Shown here one piece after another: positions 1 to 6,421 of a stretch of DNA of 9,586 bases; positions within the stretch are counted from its first letter, which is position 1; each line of letters begins with the position of its first letter. Made by a program: the position numbers and the translations under genes. The notes below the pieces were generated by a model, which had not been told where the DNA came from, searched no databases, and was given only the letters and a program-made list of their open reading frames with translations. Source of the DNA: Oscillospiraceae bacterium (lineage in GTDB: Bacteria; Bacillota; Clostridia; Oscillospirales; Oscillospiraceae); contig JAHHRT010000056.1 in NCBI GenBank assembly GCA_020025615.1, positions 1 through 9,586 of the forward strand, written 5' to 3'.

Positions 1-180
1 CGAGTCCTGTTGCCCGCTGGGCGATGCTTTTTGCATCGACCCTTTTATTGGTGCGGGTAGTGGACTCGAACCCAACTAAATGGGACAGTCCGGTGGACTG
101 TCCCTCCCGGGCGGCTCGACGACCGGGACTCCTTAATTCCCTCGAGTCCTGTTGCCCGCTGGGCGATACTGCCGCATCCT
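1..180. repeat. Non-coding palindromic repeat region with a 25-bp direct repeat
   Basis: No convincing gene lies in 1-297. A 25-bp segment at 1-25 recurs perfectly at 143-167; each copy contains the small hairpin GCCC-GCT-GGGC and is followed by a GAT...GCATC element. Between the copies, 82-91 and 95-104 form a perfect 10-bp stem (GGGACAGTCC/GGACTGTCCC, loop GGT). The octamer GGACTCGA at 62-69 is inverted as TCGAGTCC at 142-149. The minus strand of about 49-77 reads like a tRNA 3' end (GGTTCGAGTCC, then ACTACCCGCACCA), but the T-stem does not pair and no anticodon arm is visible. This looks like a structured intergenic repeat, possibly derived from tRNA sequence; its function is unknown. The window starts inside it, so the full unit cannot be defined. 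Confidence 0.6.
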
Positions 181-212
181 TCTTTTTTACGAAAATCAGT
201 AAATCCAAACTT

Positions 213-265
213 CAAAAAGCGCCGCTGAAATCAGGGAAATCCCCGATTTCAGCGGCGTTTCTCTT
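213..265 (-). terminator. Rho-independent terminator of the metal ATPase operon
   Basis: A perfect 13-bp stem pairs 220-232 (CGCCGCTGAAATC) with 245-257, and the short loop has further GGG/CCC complementarity. Read on the minus strand, the stem is followed by GCTTTTTGAAG, giving a U-tract. It sits about 40 bp past the stop codon of the ATPase gene ending at 298, so it most likely ends that operon. The plus-strand side (GTTTCTCTT) is weaker. Confidence 0.85.
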
Positions 266-297
266 ACGTAAATCCTTCTGATGATGGGGCAAAGCCA

Positions 298-2403
298 TCA
301 GTTTTTGTGCGCTTCTGCCTTTTCCTCCGGATTCGGCAGAGCGGTCATACTGTGCAGGCTGATTCCAAGGGTAGACAGATTGTGCAGGGTTGCTGATGCG
401 GCGGGTGCGAGAACACCCACAACGCCCAGTGCAATCAGCATACTGTTGAAGCCCAGAACAAACCGATAGTTCGCCCGGATGCGCTTCATCATTTCCTTGG
501 AAATCTGACGCAAACGAACCAGTTCCCAGAGGTTTTCCCCGGAAATGGTAATATCTGCAATTTCCTGTGCAATAGCGGCGCCATCGCTGATGGCGATTCC
601 CACATCGGCCTCGGAAAGGGCCGGGGAGTCGTTGATGCCGTCGCCCACCATAATGACCGTGTGCCCGGCTTTGCGAAGCTCCGCCACATAGTTTGCCTTA
701 TCCTCCGGCAGGACCTCCGCGTCGAACTCATCTACACCCACCTGCTGGGCAATGACCGCCGCCGTGCGCTGGCTGTCGCCGGTGAGCATGACGGTTTTCT
801 CAATGCCCATTCTGCGCAGCGTCCGCAGAACCGCAGAGGCCTCTTCCCGCAGGGGGTCCACAATGCAGATAACCGCCGCCAGCGTGTGGTTGATTGTCAG
901 GTACAGATGGGAATATTCTGCCGGGAGCGAATCGAATTTCTCCTGCTCCTCCTGGGGAATCACGCACTTTTCGTCCTCAAATACAAAGTGGGCACTGCCA
1001 ATCATCACGCAGGCATCCCCCACCTTGCTCACAATGCCGTGGGCAACGATGTATTCCACCTTGGAGTGATATTCCTCGTGCTTGAGGTCCCGCTGTCTTG
1101 CCTCTTCCACCACGGCATTGGCCATAGAATGGGGGAAGTGCTCCTCCAGGCAGGCCGCCAGCCGCAGCATTTCCGCTTCCTCATATCCGCAGAAGGGAAT
1201 CACCCGGGCCACCTTGGGGCAGGCATGTGTCAGAGTGCCGGTCTTATCAAAGACAATGGTATCCGCATGGGCAACGGACTCCAGGAACTTGCCGCCCTTC
1301 ACGGTAATGTGCTCTTTTCCGGCCTCCCGCATAGCAGACAGAACGGTTAAGGGCATTGCCAGCTTCAGGGCGCAGGAGAAGTCCACCATCAGCACCGACA
1401 GAGCCCGGACCACATTGCGGGTGATCAGGAAGCTGAGTATGCTGCCTGCAAAGGTGTAGGGCACCAGCTTGTCCGCCAGATTGGATGCCTTGCTTTCGGA
1501 CGCGGATTTCATCTGCTCCGACTGTTCAATCATGGTGATAATCTGGTCGTAGCGGCTCTGGCCCGAGGCCTGCTTCACCTCAATGACACATTCGCCCTCT
1601 TCCACGATGGTTCCGGCATAGACGGGGCTGTCCAGACGCTTGGGAATGGGCACGGATTCTCCGGTCAGGGAAGACTGGTTGACCATGGCCTCGCCATCCA
1701 CCACCACGCCGTCCACGGGAATCGCGCCGCCCACACGCACAACCACCTGATCTCCGGGCTGAACCTGTGCAATGGGAACCAGGACCTCGCCGTCAGGCGT
1801 GCGAAGCCACACTCTGTCCACATTCAGGGACATACACTGGGCCAAATCCTGAATGGACTTCTTTCTGGTCCACTCCTCCAGCAGCTCGCCCAGCTCCAGC
1901 AGGAACATCACCGATCCGGCAGTGGGGAAATCCCTGCGGATCAGGGACACGCCAATGGAAATGGCGTCCAGCAGCTCAACCTTCATTTTCCAGTGGAACA
2001 GGCAGTGCAGGCCCCGCCCCACAAAGGGAATTGCGTGCCACAAAACTCTGACAATCTGCAAAGGGGCCGGCAGAAACAGGGTGCTGACTGCCTTGGTAAC
2101 AACCTTGCCCACCAGCTTTTCCTGAAATTCCCGATTTAACTCCCGGGTGCTGTGGGCAGGCAGGGTAATGCTCTGTTCCGCCCGCTCCCAGGAAAAGGCC
2201 CGAACCGCATCCAGAATGTTCTTCCGATCTCCCCGGTACTGGACCACAATGCACATGGTGCGTTCGTGTACCGTTACCTGGGTAACACCGGCGGTTTTCT
2301 GAAACCAGGCTTCCAGCAGATCCGCCTGTTTCAGGCTCATCCGCTTTTGAACAAAGCGAAAGCGGATGCGTCCTCGGCTTTCATGTTCAATGATTGCGTT
2401 CAT
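298..2403 (-). CDS. P1B-type heavy-metal-transporting ATPase with atypical CPC motif
   Basis: A membrane pump expected to move a transition metal ion across the cytoplasmic membrane using ATP. With the start chosen here it has 701 residues. An HMA-like ferredoxin-fold domain occupies about residues 2-75 but has no CxxC metal site. The actuator motif TGES is at 247-250, the phosphorylation motif DKTGTLT begins at D386, a degenerate HP motif (FPHS) is at 423-426, TGD is near 541, and the hinge GDGIND is at 587-592. The helix that normally carries CPC reads VDFSCALKLAMP near 341-352, so the first Cys and the Pro are Phe and Ser and only the second Cys remains. The metal specificity cannot be read. 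An upstream in-frame ATG at 2421 overlaps the Shine-Dalgarno sequence; GGAGG at 2410-2414, 6 nt before the ATG at 2403, decides the start. It is the last gene of an operon with a DUF6110 protein and a 26-aa peptide. The family assignment is firm; the substrate is unknown. Confidence 0.93.
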   Translation of the reverse strand: MNAIIEHESRGRIRFRFVQKRMSLKQADLLEAWFQKTAGVTQVTVHERTMCIVVQYRGDRKNILDAVRAFSWERAEQSITLPAHSTRELNREFQEKLVGKVVTKAVSTLFLPAPLQIVRVLWHAIPFVGRGLHCLFHWKMKVELLDAISIGVSLIRRDFPTAGSVMFLLELGELLEEWTRKKSIQDLAQCMSLNVDRVWLRTPDGEVLVPIAQVQPGDQVVVRVGGAIPVDGVVVDGEAMVNQSSLTGESVPIPKRLDSPVYAGTIVEEGECVIEVKQASGQSRYDQIITMIEQSEQMKSASESKASNLADKLVPYTFAGSILSFLITRNVVRALSVLMVDFSCALKLAMPLTVLSAMREAGKEHITVKGGKFLESVAHADTIVFDKTGTLTHACPKVARVIPFCGYEEAEMLRLAACLEEHFPHSMANAVVEEARQRDLKHEEYHSKVEYIVAHGIVSKVGDACVMIGSAHFVFEDEKCVIPQEEQEKFDSLPAEYSHLYLTINHTLAAVICIVDPLREEASAVLRTLRRMGIEKTVMLTGDSQRTAAVIAQQVGVDEFDAEVLPEDKANYVAELRKAGHTVIMVGDGINDSPALSEADVGIAISDGAAIAQEIADITISGENLWELVRLRQISKEMMKRIRANYRFVLGFNSMLIALGVVGVLAPAASATLHNLSTLGISLHSMTALPNPEEKAEAHKN

Positions 2404-2417
2404 ATCATTCCTCCATA

Positions 2418-2446
2418 GCAAAAGGAGCCGCGAATGCGACTCCTTC
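2418..2446 (-). promoter_or_regulatory. Intercistronic hairpin, possible attenuator
   Basis: Between the DUF6110 stop and the ATPase ribosome binding site, 2422-2427 (AAGGAG) pairs with 2440-2445 (CTCCTT), and an inner CGC/GCG stem closes a GAAT loop with one mismatch. On the minus strand it is followed by only four U residues. It could lower transcription of the ATPase relative to the upstream small genes or protect an mRNA end. This is inferred from sequence only. Confidence 0.4.
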
Positions 2447-2460
2447 CACTGCCTGTCATT

Positions 2461-2742
2461 TTATTCTTCTTCACAGTTGCAGTCGCAAACCTGTGCGGCC
2501 TCATTTTCTGCCGCTTCTTTTGCAGCGCGCTCTTCATTCAGGTCCTTTGCGGAAGCCAGGATGTCGCCGGCATTTTCCTGAACGGTGTTCACGGTCTCCA
2601 TGACGGAATCCTTCATCCGCAGACCGGCAGCGGTCACATGGGTGTAGACCTTCTTAGCGTCCTTGCTGGTCAGCAGCTTAATGCCCACAGAACCAAATAA
2701 AGTACCGCCTACAAAGCAAGCCAGTTTCGTGTATTTATGCAT
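2461..2742 (-). CDS. DUF6110-like small protein with CxCxC tail
   Basis: A 93-residue protein resembling the DUF6110 family, which I recall next to heavy-metal P-type ATPases in Clostridia. Residues 6-24 are hydrophobic with a glycine-rich pattern (FVGGTLFGSVGIKLL) that could insert in or associate with the membrane. Residues 26-75 are predicted to be amphipathic helix (SKDAKKVY, then an Asn/Glu-rich stretch). The acidic tail holds Cys86, Cys88 and Cys90 (VCDCNCEEE), a plausible soft-metal site. The start at 2742 is preceded by GGAAG at a normal distance. It lies 57 bp upstream of the ATPase gene and 39 bp downstream of the 26-codon gene, so cotranscription is likely. A role as metal donor, sensor or pump partner is an inference; no function is established for the family that I know of. 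Confidence 0.85.
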   Translation of the reverse strand: MHKYTKLACFVGGTLFGSVGIKLLTSKDAKKVYTHVTAAGLRMKDSVMETVNTVQENAGDILASAKDLNEERAAKEAAENEAAQVCDCNCEEE

Positions 2743-2781
2743 AGCAAATCTTCCTTTCTGTGCTTATGGAATTCTATTTAT

Positions 2782-2862
2782 TTACTTATGGTTGTATCCG
2801 GTAATCATCACCATAATCATGCAAATTACGGCGCCCCAGGCCCAAAAACGATGCTGTTTCAT
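2782..2862 (-). CDS. 26-aa single-pass membrane peptide, first gene of the metal ATPase operon
   Basis: A 26-codon reading frame (peptide begins MKQHRFWAWG and ends TGYNHK) with a strong ribosome binding site, GGAGG at 2870-2874, 7 nt before the ATG. The peptide has a positively charged start, one hydrophobic stretch from about residue 7 to 21 (WAWGAVICMIMVMIT) and a polar end, as expected of one membrane-spanning helix. It contains one Cys, two His and several Met, which could be metal ligands, but this is speculative. It follows a good promoter and is the first gene before the DUF6110 and ATPase genes. Short peptides of this look occur in Clostridia (possibly the DUF6219 group, from memory). 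The reading frame, ribosome binding site and promoter support a real gene; the function is unknown. Confidence 0.72.
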   Translation of the reverse strand: MKQHRFWAWGAVICMIMVMITGYNHK

Positions 2863-2923
2863 GGAAAATCCTCCTTTTGGATTCAGATCATTCACGGTAA
2901 ACCACTATTTCTTAATCTCTGAC

Positions 2924-2953
2924 ATTATATCACAGGAATCCTCGATTTGTCCA
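2924..2953 (-). promoter_or_regulatory. Sigma-A promoter of the metal ATPase operon
   Basis: On the minus strand, TGGACA (2948-2953) and a perfect TATAAT (2924-2929) are separated by 18 bp. Transcription would start near 2917, giving a leader of about 55 nt before the 26-codon gene. No metal-responsive operator was recognised. Confidence 0.75.
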
Positions 2954-3080
2954 CATTGACTGTGTCGAAAAAGGATGAATTTTATAAAAATATTTTGTAT
3001 GTCTCAGCCTGTGCCCGGGATAGTGTCCGTTCCGTCTGCGCATACTGCGAAATAGAATCGGTATGGTCAGGAGGGCTTAT

Positions 3081-3614
3081 ATGAAAAAATCCGTGATACT
3101 GTGGCAGCTCGCCGGGTTTCTGTTTACGTCGGTGCTGGGCTCGCTGCTCCATTTTGTTTTCGATTGGAGCCGCCAAAGCACAATCGTCGCCCTGTTTGCC
3201 CCGGTGAACGAGTCCACCTGGGAGCACATGAAGCTGATGTTCTTTCCCATGTTTCTGTTTGCACTGGCAGAAAACCGCCGGATGGGCGCAGAATTCTGTA
3301 CGTTCTGGTGCGTAAAGCTGAAAGGAATTCTCATCGGACTTCTGCTGATCCCGGTGATCTACTATACCTATACCGGGATTCTCGGAACCTCCGCCGAGTG
3401 GTTCAATATTTTGAGTTTCTTTCTGGCAGCCGGGGCGGCCTATCTCTGGGAGACCAGACAGCTCACCCAGGGTGTCCCCTGTTCCCTGTCCCCAGCGCTG
3501 TCCCTGCTGGTCATATTCGGGATCGGGATTGCGTTTATGGTGCTGACCTTCTACCCGCCTCACATTCCCCTGTTCCGGGATTCCCCCACCGGGACCTACG
3601 GATTGGGGCAATAA
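3081..3614 (+). CDS. DUF6512 family integral membrane protein
   Basis: A 177-residue polytopic membrane protein. The start at 3081 is preceded by AGGAGGG at about 6 nt; an in-frame ATG at 3063 lies upstream of that site and is less likely. Hydrophobic segments fall near residues 5-27, 52-63, 83-100, 108-121 and 138-158. The strongly patterned loop FAPVNESTWEHMKLMFFP (residues 39-56) is what identifies the DUF6512 family, whose function is unknown to me. The conserved Asn, Glu, Trp and His of this loop lie at a predicted membrane boundary and could form an active or binding site, which is an inference. It is divergent from the metal ATPase operon and convergent with the acyltransferase gene. 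The upstream TTGACT (2956-2961) lacks a well-spaced -10, so its promoter is not clear. Confidence 0.85.
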   Translation: MKKSVILWQLAGFLFTSVLGSLLHFVFDWSRQSTIVALFAPVNESTWEHMKLMFFPMFLFALAENRRMGAEFCTFWCVKLKGILIGLLLIPVIYYTYTGILGTSAEWFNILSFFLAAGAAYLWETRQLTQGVPCSLSPALSLLVIFGIGIAFMVLTFYPPHIPLFRDSPTGTYGLGQ

Positions 3615-3630
3615 CGATCATTTGAGTACT

Positions 3631-3680
3631 GTAAAGCGGGAGAAGCTGCGTTGATTCGCAGTTTCTCCCGCTGTTATTTT
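3631..3680. terminator. Bidirectional Rho-independent terminator
   Basis: A 14-bp stem pairs 3636-3649 (GCGGGAGAAGCTGC) with 3658-3671 and contains one G-T wobble. On the plus strand it is followed by TGTTATTTT, on the minus strand by TTTACAG. It lies between two convergent genes and can serve both. Confidence 0.85.
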
Positions 3681-4635
3681 ATGCTCTGTCCGGGAACCGG
3701 CACCGAACCCATTGCACCGCACACCCCGCTGCCGCCACTGCGGCGCAGAACAGCACCGCCCCGGCTGCGCAAAGCAGCGGGCTTCCAAAGCCGGAAAGAC
3801 TTGTGCGCATCCAGTCACACAGCAGCGGCTGGAGCAGGTAGATTGCCATGCTGTACCTGCCAATCTGGCTCAGCACGCACCACCTGCGGGAGGTAAAGGC
3901 CAGGACCGCACCCCCCACCACCAGTGCTCCCCCGTACTGGAACAACCGAGCCAGTGAAGCCGAAACATCCCCGCCATAGGGACGAGAGCCATAGAACCGG
4001 CTGCCCGGAATCCCAGGCAGTCCGGCAAGCAGTGCCAGAACGCCAAGGGCCGCCGCCAGCAGGAGCCATCGGGAAATTTTCTTCCCGGCAAGCCCCGGGA
4101 GCCTGTACAGTCCCAACAAGAAAAAGGGCAGAAACACCAGAATCCGGGACAGGCTCAGGTAGTAGCCCACGGTCCGGTCAAAGCCCACTGCATAGCCTAG
4201 AAGAAAGGCCCCGGCGATGACCCACCACCGCCGATTCTCCGGCACCGCTGCAAAGATGGGGACGGACAGCCGCCACACCACCAGCGCCATTACATACCAC
4301 AGAATCCACCAGGGCGTGGTGAACTGTAGGGGTTTGCGGTAGTAAATGCAGAAAACCGTCTGGAATACCAGGTAGGGCACCACAAGTTTTGTGAGGATCT
4401 TTCCGTAATTCGGATGCCGGGTGCACCGGGTCAGATAGCCGGAAACGAACACAAACAGCGGCATATGGAACAGATAGATCCCCCGATAAAGCAGGGACCC
4501 GCCCCCGCCGGGCATCCGTTCCAGCAGGTGCCCAAACACCACCAGCAGAATCAGCTCTCCCTTGAGATTGTCCCAGAATGGGGTGCGCTCCGGGATTCTT
4601 TGCCCGGTCTGGGACACGCTTACCGCTTCTCCCAC
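3679..4635 (-). CDS. Acyltransferase-3 family membrane protein
   Basis: A 318-residue polytopic membrane protein of the acyltransferase 3 family (fucose 4-O-acetylase-like, COG3594 type). Such proteins usually transfer acetyl or other short acyl groups to cell-surface sugars. Family signs are the N-terminal RTPFWDNLKG (residues 17-26), the helix with GHLLE (His36), LFHMPLFVFVSGYL (residues 55-68, His57), LWYVMALVVWR near 112-122, and many hydrophobic helices to the C-terminus. The start is a GTG. The longest form starts at 4635 with GGGAG 8 nt upstream and overlaps the preceding DUF3783 gene by 16 nt; a second GTG at 4617, three bases after that gene's stop, is also possible. Either arrangement indicates translational coupling with the DUF3783 gene. 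The acceptor substrate is unknown, and no glycan synthesis genes lie nearby. Confidence 0.88.
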   Translation of the reverse strand: MGEAVSVSQTGQRIPERTPFWDNLKGELILLVVFGHLLERMPGGGGSLLYRGIYLFHMPLFVFVSGYLTRCTRHPNYGKILTKLVVPYLVFQTVFCIYYRKPLQFTTPWWILWYVMALVVWRLSVPIFAAVPENRRWWVIAGAFLLGYAVGFDRTVGYYLSLSRILVFLPFFLLGLYRLPGLAGKKISRWLLLAAALGVLALLAGLPGIPGSRFYGSRPYGGDVSASLARLFQYGGALVVGGAVLAFTSRRWCVLSQIGRYSMAIYLLQPLLCDWMRTSLSGFGSPLLCAAGAVLFCAAVAAAGCAVQWVRCRFPDRA

Positions 4636-5138
4636 TTCTGAAGCTCCCGATAGGCCGCTTCAATGGTCTCCACCGTGGCCTCCTGCCCGCCGGACAGCAG
4701 CATTTCCGCCTGCATCCGGGCCTGCATGGCGGGAATGTTCATCAGCTCCGGCATGGGCATCCGATCCCGCAGCTGCTTTAACCGAATCAAGGCCCCCATG
4801 ACCTGCTGCTCCTGCTGAAGCTCCTGATAGAGTGCCGTCAAAGTCCAGCTCTGGTTTGTGGGGGTTACCATAGCCTTGAGGGGCTGCCGGGGCAGCTTCA
4901 CCTGACGAATGGCTTTCAGCACCTGGTCCAGCTCCTCCTGGGCAATGTTGTGAAAAAGAATCAGGGGCAGCTCCAGAGTCTCTCCCCCGCTTTCCGGCAG
5001 CGGGCCGCTGCATACATCCCCCACGGTCTTTTCCAGCAGCTCCCCGCCTACCCGGCGGATTTCCAGCGGGGCCAGCGCCGCCGCCAATTCCTGATATTCT
5101 GAGCCGAAGCCCACCAGAAGCACTTGCTTTTGATTCAT
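4620..5138 (-). CDS. DUF3783 domain-containing protein
   Basis: A 172-residue soluble protein. The DUF3783 region spans about residues 57-115, with LPLILFHNIAQEELDQVL and then KAMVTPTNQSWTL, closely following the family pattern. Before it is a short beta/alpha-like segment (QVLLVGFGSEY, residues 5-15). After it is a charged, probably helical tail rich in Glu, Gln and Met. The function is unknown. The start at 5138 is chosen because the promoter -10 lies at 5173-5178, which rules out the longer in-frame starts at 5201 and 5174. The best ribosome binding site (GGAGGAAGGA) is actually placed for an ATG at 5146, which opens a 3-codon reading frame ending in a TGA that overlaps this start. The downstream acyltransferase overlaps its end, so the two probably form one operon. 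Confidence 0.85.
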   Translation of the reverse strand: MNQKQVLLVGFGSEYQELAAALAPLEIRRVGGELLEKTVGDVCSGPLPESGGETLELPLILFHNIAQEELDQVLKAIRQVKLPRQPLKAMVTPTNQSWTLTALYQELQQEQQVMGALIRLKQLRDRMPMPELMNIPAMQARMQAEMLLSGGQEATVETIEAAYRELQKWEKR

Positions 5139-5146
5139 CGGTTCAT
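5135..5146 (-). promoter_or_regulatory. Three-codon upstream reading frame overlapping the DUF3783 start
   Basis: Minus-strand ATGAACCGATGA encodes Met-Asn-Arg-stop. It is positioned directly behind the strong GGAGGAAGGA site, and its TGA overlaps the ATG of the DUF3783 gene (ATGA). Ribosomes could initiate here and re-initiate on the main gene. This is an interpretation of the layout only. Confidence 0.4.
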
Positions 5147-5172
5147 CCGTCCTTCCTCCATTTTTTGTATTC

Positions 5173-5201
5173 ATTGTATCTGGACGGAGGCGGTTTGTCA
5201 A
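5173..5201 (-). promoter_or_regulatory. Sigma-A promoter of the DUF3783-acyltransferase operon
   Basis: On the minus strand, a perfect TTGACA (5196-5201) and TACAAT (5173-5178) are separated by 17 bp. The predicted start near 5166 gives a leader of about 28 nt to the ATG at 5138. Confidence 0.85.
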
Positions 5202-5277
5202 ATTCTCAGTTTTTGATAAAAAACTCTTTCATTTTGTTACAAATTCCTTTTGATTTCCTTAAATTATCAGTTTTTCC

Positions 5278-5306
5278 TTGCAATTTCTCCCCGGTAATGG
5301 TACTAT
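5278..5306 (+). promoter_or_regulatory. Sigma-A promoter of the TMEM164-like gene
   Basis: TTGCAA (5278-5283) and TACTAT (5301-5306) are separated by 17 bp. The predicted start is near 5313, giving a leader of about 57 nt. The AT-rich stretch between this and the divergent promoter contains an inverted repeat AGTTTTT/AAAAACT at 5208-5214 and 5219-5225. Confidence 0.65.
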
Positions 5307-5369
5307 GGCGCATATACCGTTTTCCGATCAAAATAACAGCCGAAGTTTTGCCGGCTTATGGGAGTTAAT

Positions 5370-6281
5370 ATGAAAGATCTACACTATGTCCTCGCGAATT
5401 TTTTCACCCACAAGGATTATCTGGTCCCTGCCAATGAGATTCCCGGGACCATCTTCACCCCGATGAGCTATGTCTTTGAGGCAGTGGTGCTGGCAATCAT
5501 CGTTCTCTCGGCAGTCTATGTGGCAAGGCATAAAAAGCTGATCAAGCCTGTGTTCATCACCCAGTGGGTGGTGCTGCTGATCTGGGAGGCTGCCATCGTC
5601 AGCTTTGACAGTCTGGCAGGAAAGACACCGGGCTTCAACTTTCAGACCAGTCTTTCCCTGTATCCGTGCAGCATCTTTCTCTATGTCATGCCCTTCGCCA
5701 TCTGGGGCCGGGGCATTTACAAACAGATTGCCTGCGGCTATGTGTTCACCCTGGGGCTTCTGGGCGGCGCGGTGAACTTCCTGCTGCCCGTTGCCCGGCT
5801 CACGGACTACTCCTGCCTGTCCTTTGCCGCTTTCCACACCTTTACCTTCCACGGCTCCATGATCTTCACCTTCCTGGTGATGATCCTCTCCGGCTACCAC
5901 AGCTACGGCGGGATCACCCAGCTTCGGGAGCTTTTCTACCCCTGCATCCCCAGCCTGATCATGTCCGTTCCGGCGAATATTCTCAATTACTCTCCCCTGC
6001 ACTCTGATTATATGTACTTCCGGGGAGACTTCTTCCTGCTGCAGCGGCTCTTCCACAACCCCGCCCCCATCGCTGTGACCATCACACTTTACGTTTTGTA
6101 TATTCTCGTCCCCGCACTGTTCTATTTCCCCTCCTACTACCATAACCGCCAGCAGGCCCCGGAGGAGGATGCCTTCTCCTTTCCGGGACTGGACCTTATC
6201 TGGGATCAGTTTTCCTTGGAGGAACCAAATTTTCAGACGTTTTCCGGGGAGAACGTCTCCAACTCGTCACAGAAACAATAA
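5370..6281 (+). CDS. TMEM164/YwaF-like integral membrane protein
   Basis: A 303-residue polytopic membrane protein resembling the YwaF/TIGR02206 and TMEM164 group. Hydrophobic segments lie near residues 33-52, 60-77, 98-113, 119-140, 158-177, 188-203 and 233-256. The most telling parts are LSLYPCSIFLYVMPFAIWG (residues 95-113, Cys100) and AAFHTFTFHGSMIFTFLVM (residues 153-171, His156 and His161). In human TMEM164, a Cys and a His in comparable positions are reported, from memory, to catalyse acyl transfer between phospholipids; whether this protein does so is an inference. The last ~45 residues are hydrophilic and acidic. The ATG at 5370 has GGGAG 5 nt upstream, whereas the in-frame ATG at 5358 overlaps that site. 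No terminator hairpin follows; the next gene has its own strong promoter. Confidence 0.8.
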   Translation: MKDLHYVLANFFTHKDYLVPANEIPGTIFTPMSYVFEAVVLAIIVLSAVYVARHKKLIKPVFITQWVVLLIWEAAIVSFDSLAGKTPGFNFQTSLSLYPCSIFLYVMPFAIWGRGIYKQIACGYVFTLGLLGGAVNFLLPVARLTDYSCLSFAAFHTFTFHGSMIFTFLVMILSGYHSYGGITQLRELFYPCIPSLIMSVPANILNYSPLHSDYMYFRGDFFLLQRLFHNPAPIAVTITLYVLYILVPALFYFPSYYHNRQQAPEEDAFSFPGLDLIWDQFSLEEPNFQTFSGENVSNSSQKQ

Positions 6282-6321
6282 ACAAGGAAAAATAATAAGA
6301 ATATCTTAAAATTGTTCACTA

Positions 6322-6350
6322 TTGACAGTTACTCTCCTGCACCTTATAAT
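6322..6350 (+). promoter_or_regulatory. Perfect consensus sigma-A promoter of the SH3b protein gene
   Basis: TTGACA (6322-6327) and TATAAT (6345-6350) both match consensus exactly and are 17 bp apart. The predicted start near 6357 leaves a leader of about 65 nt, with GGAGG at 6410-6414. This suggests strong constitutive expression. Confidence 0.92.
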
Positions 6351-6421
6351 GAAAGCATCCAAGATCATCTCAATGATATCCGTGTTCAAGGCACGTACTG
6401 GAAGAGAATGGAGGTACCACA

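Noticed and set aside
46..150. A complete tRNA gene on the minus strand
   Set aside because: Only the T-loop-like and CCA-end parts look right. The T-stem does not pair, no anticodon arm is found, and no 5' acceptor strand matches well.
2956..2987. Promoter for the DUF6512 gene (TTGACT with TTTATA)
   Set aside because: The spacing is 19-20 bp and the -10 is poor; it was not firm enough to annotate.
5379..6143. Minus-strand 254-codon frame opposite the TMEM164-like gene
   Set aside because: The composition is His/Gly/Glu-rich as expected of an antisense shadow, with no ribosome site; the plus-strand gene has membrane helices and a promoter.
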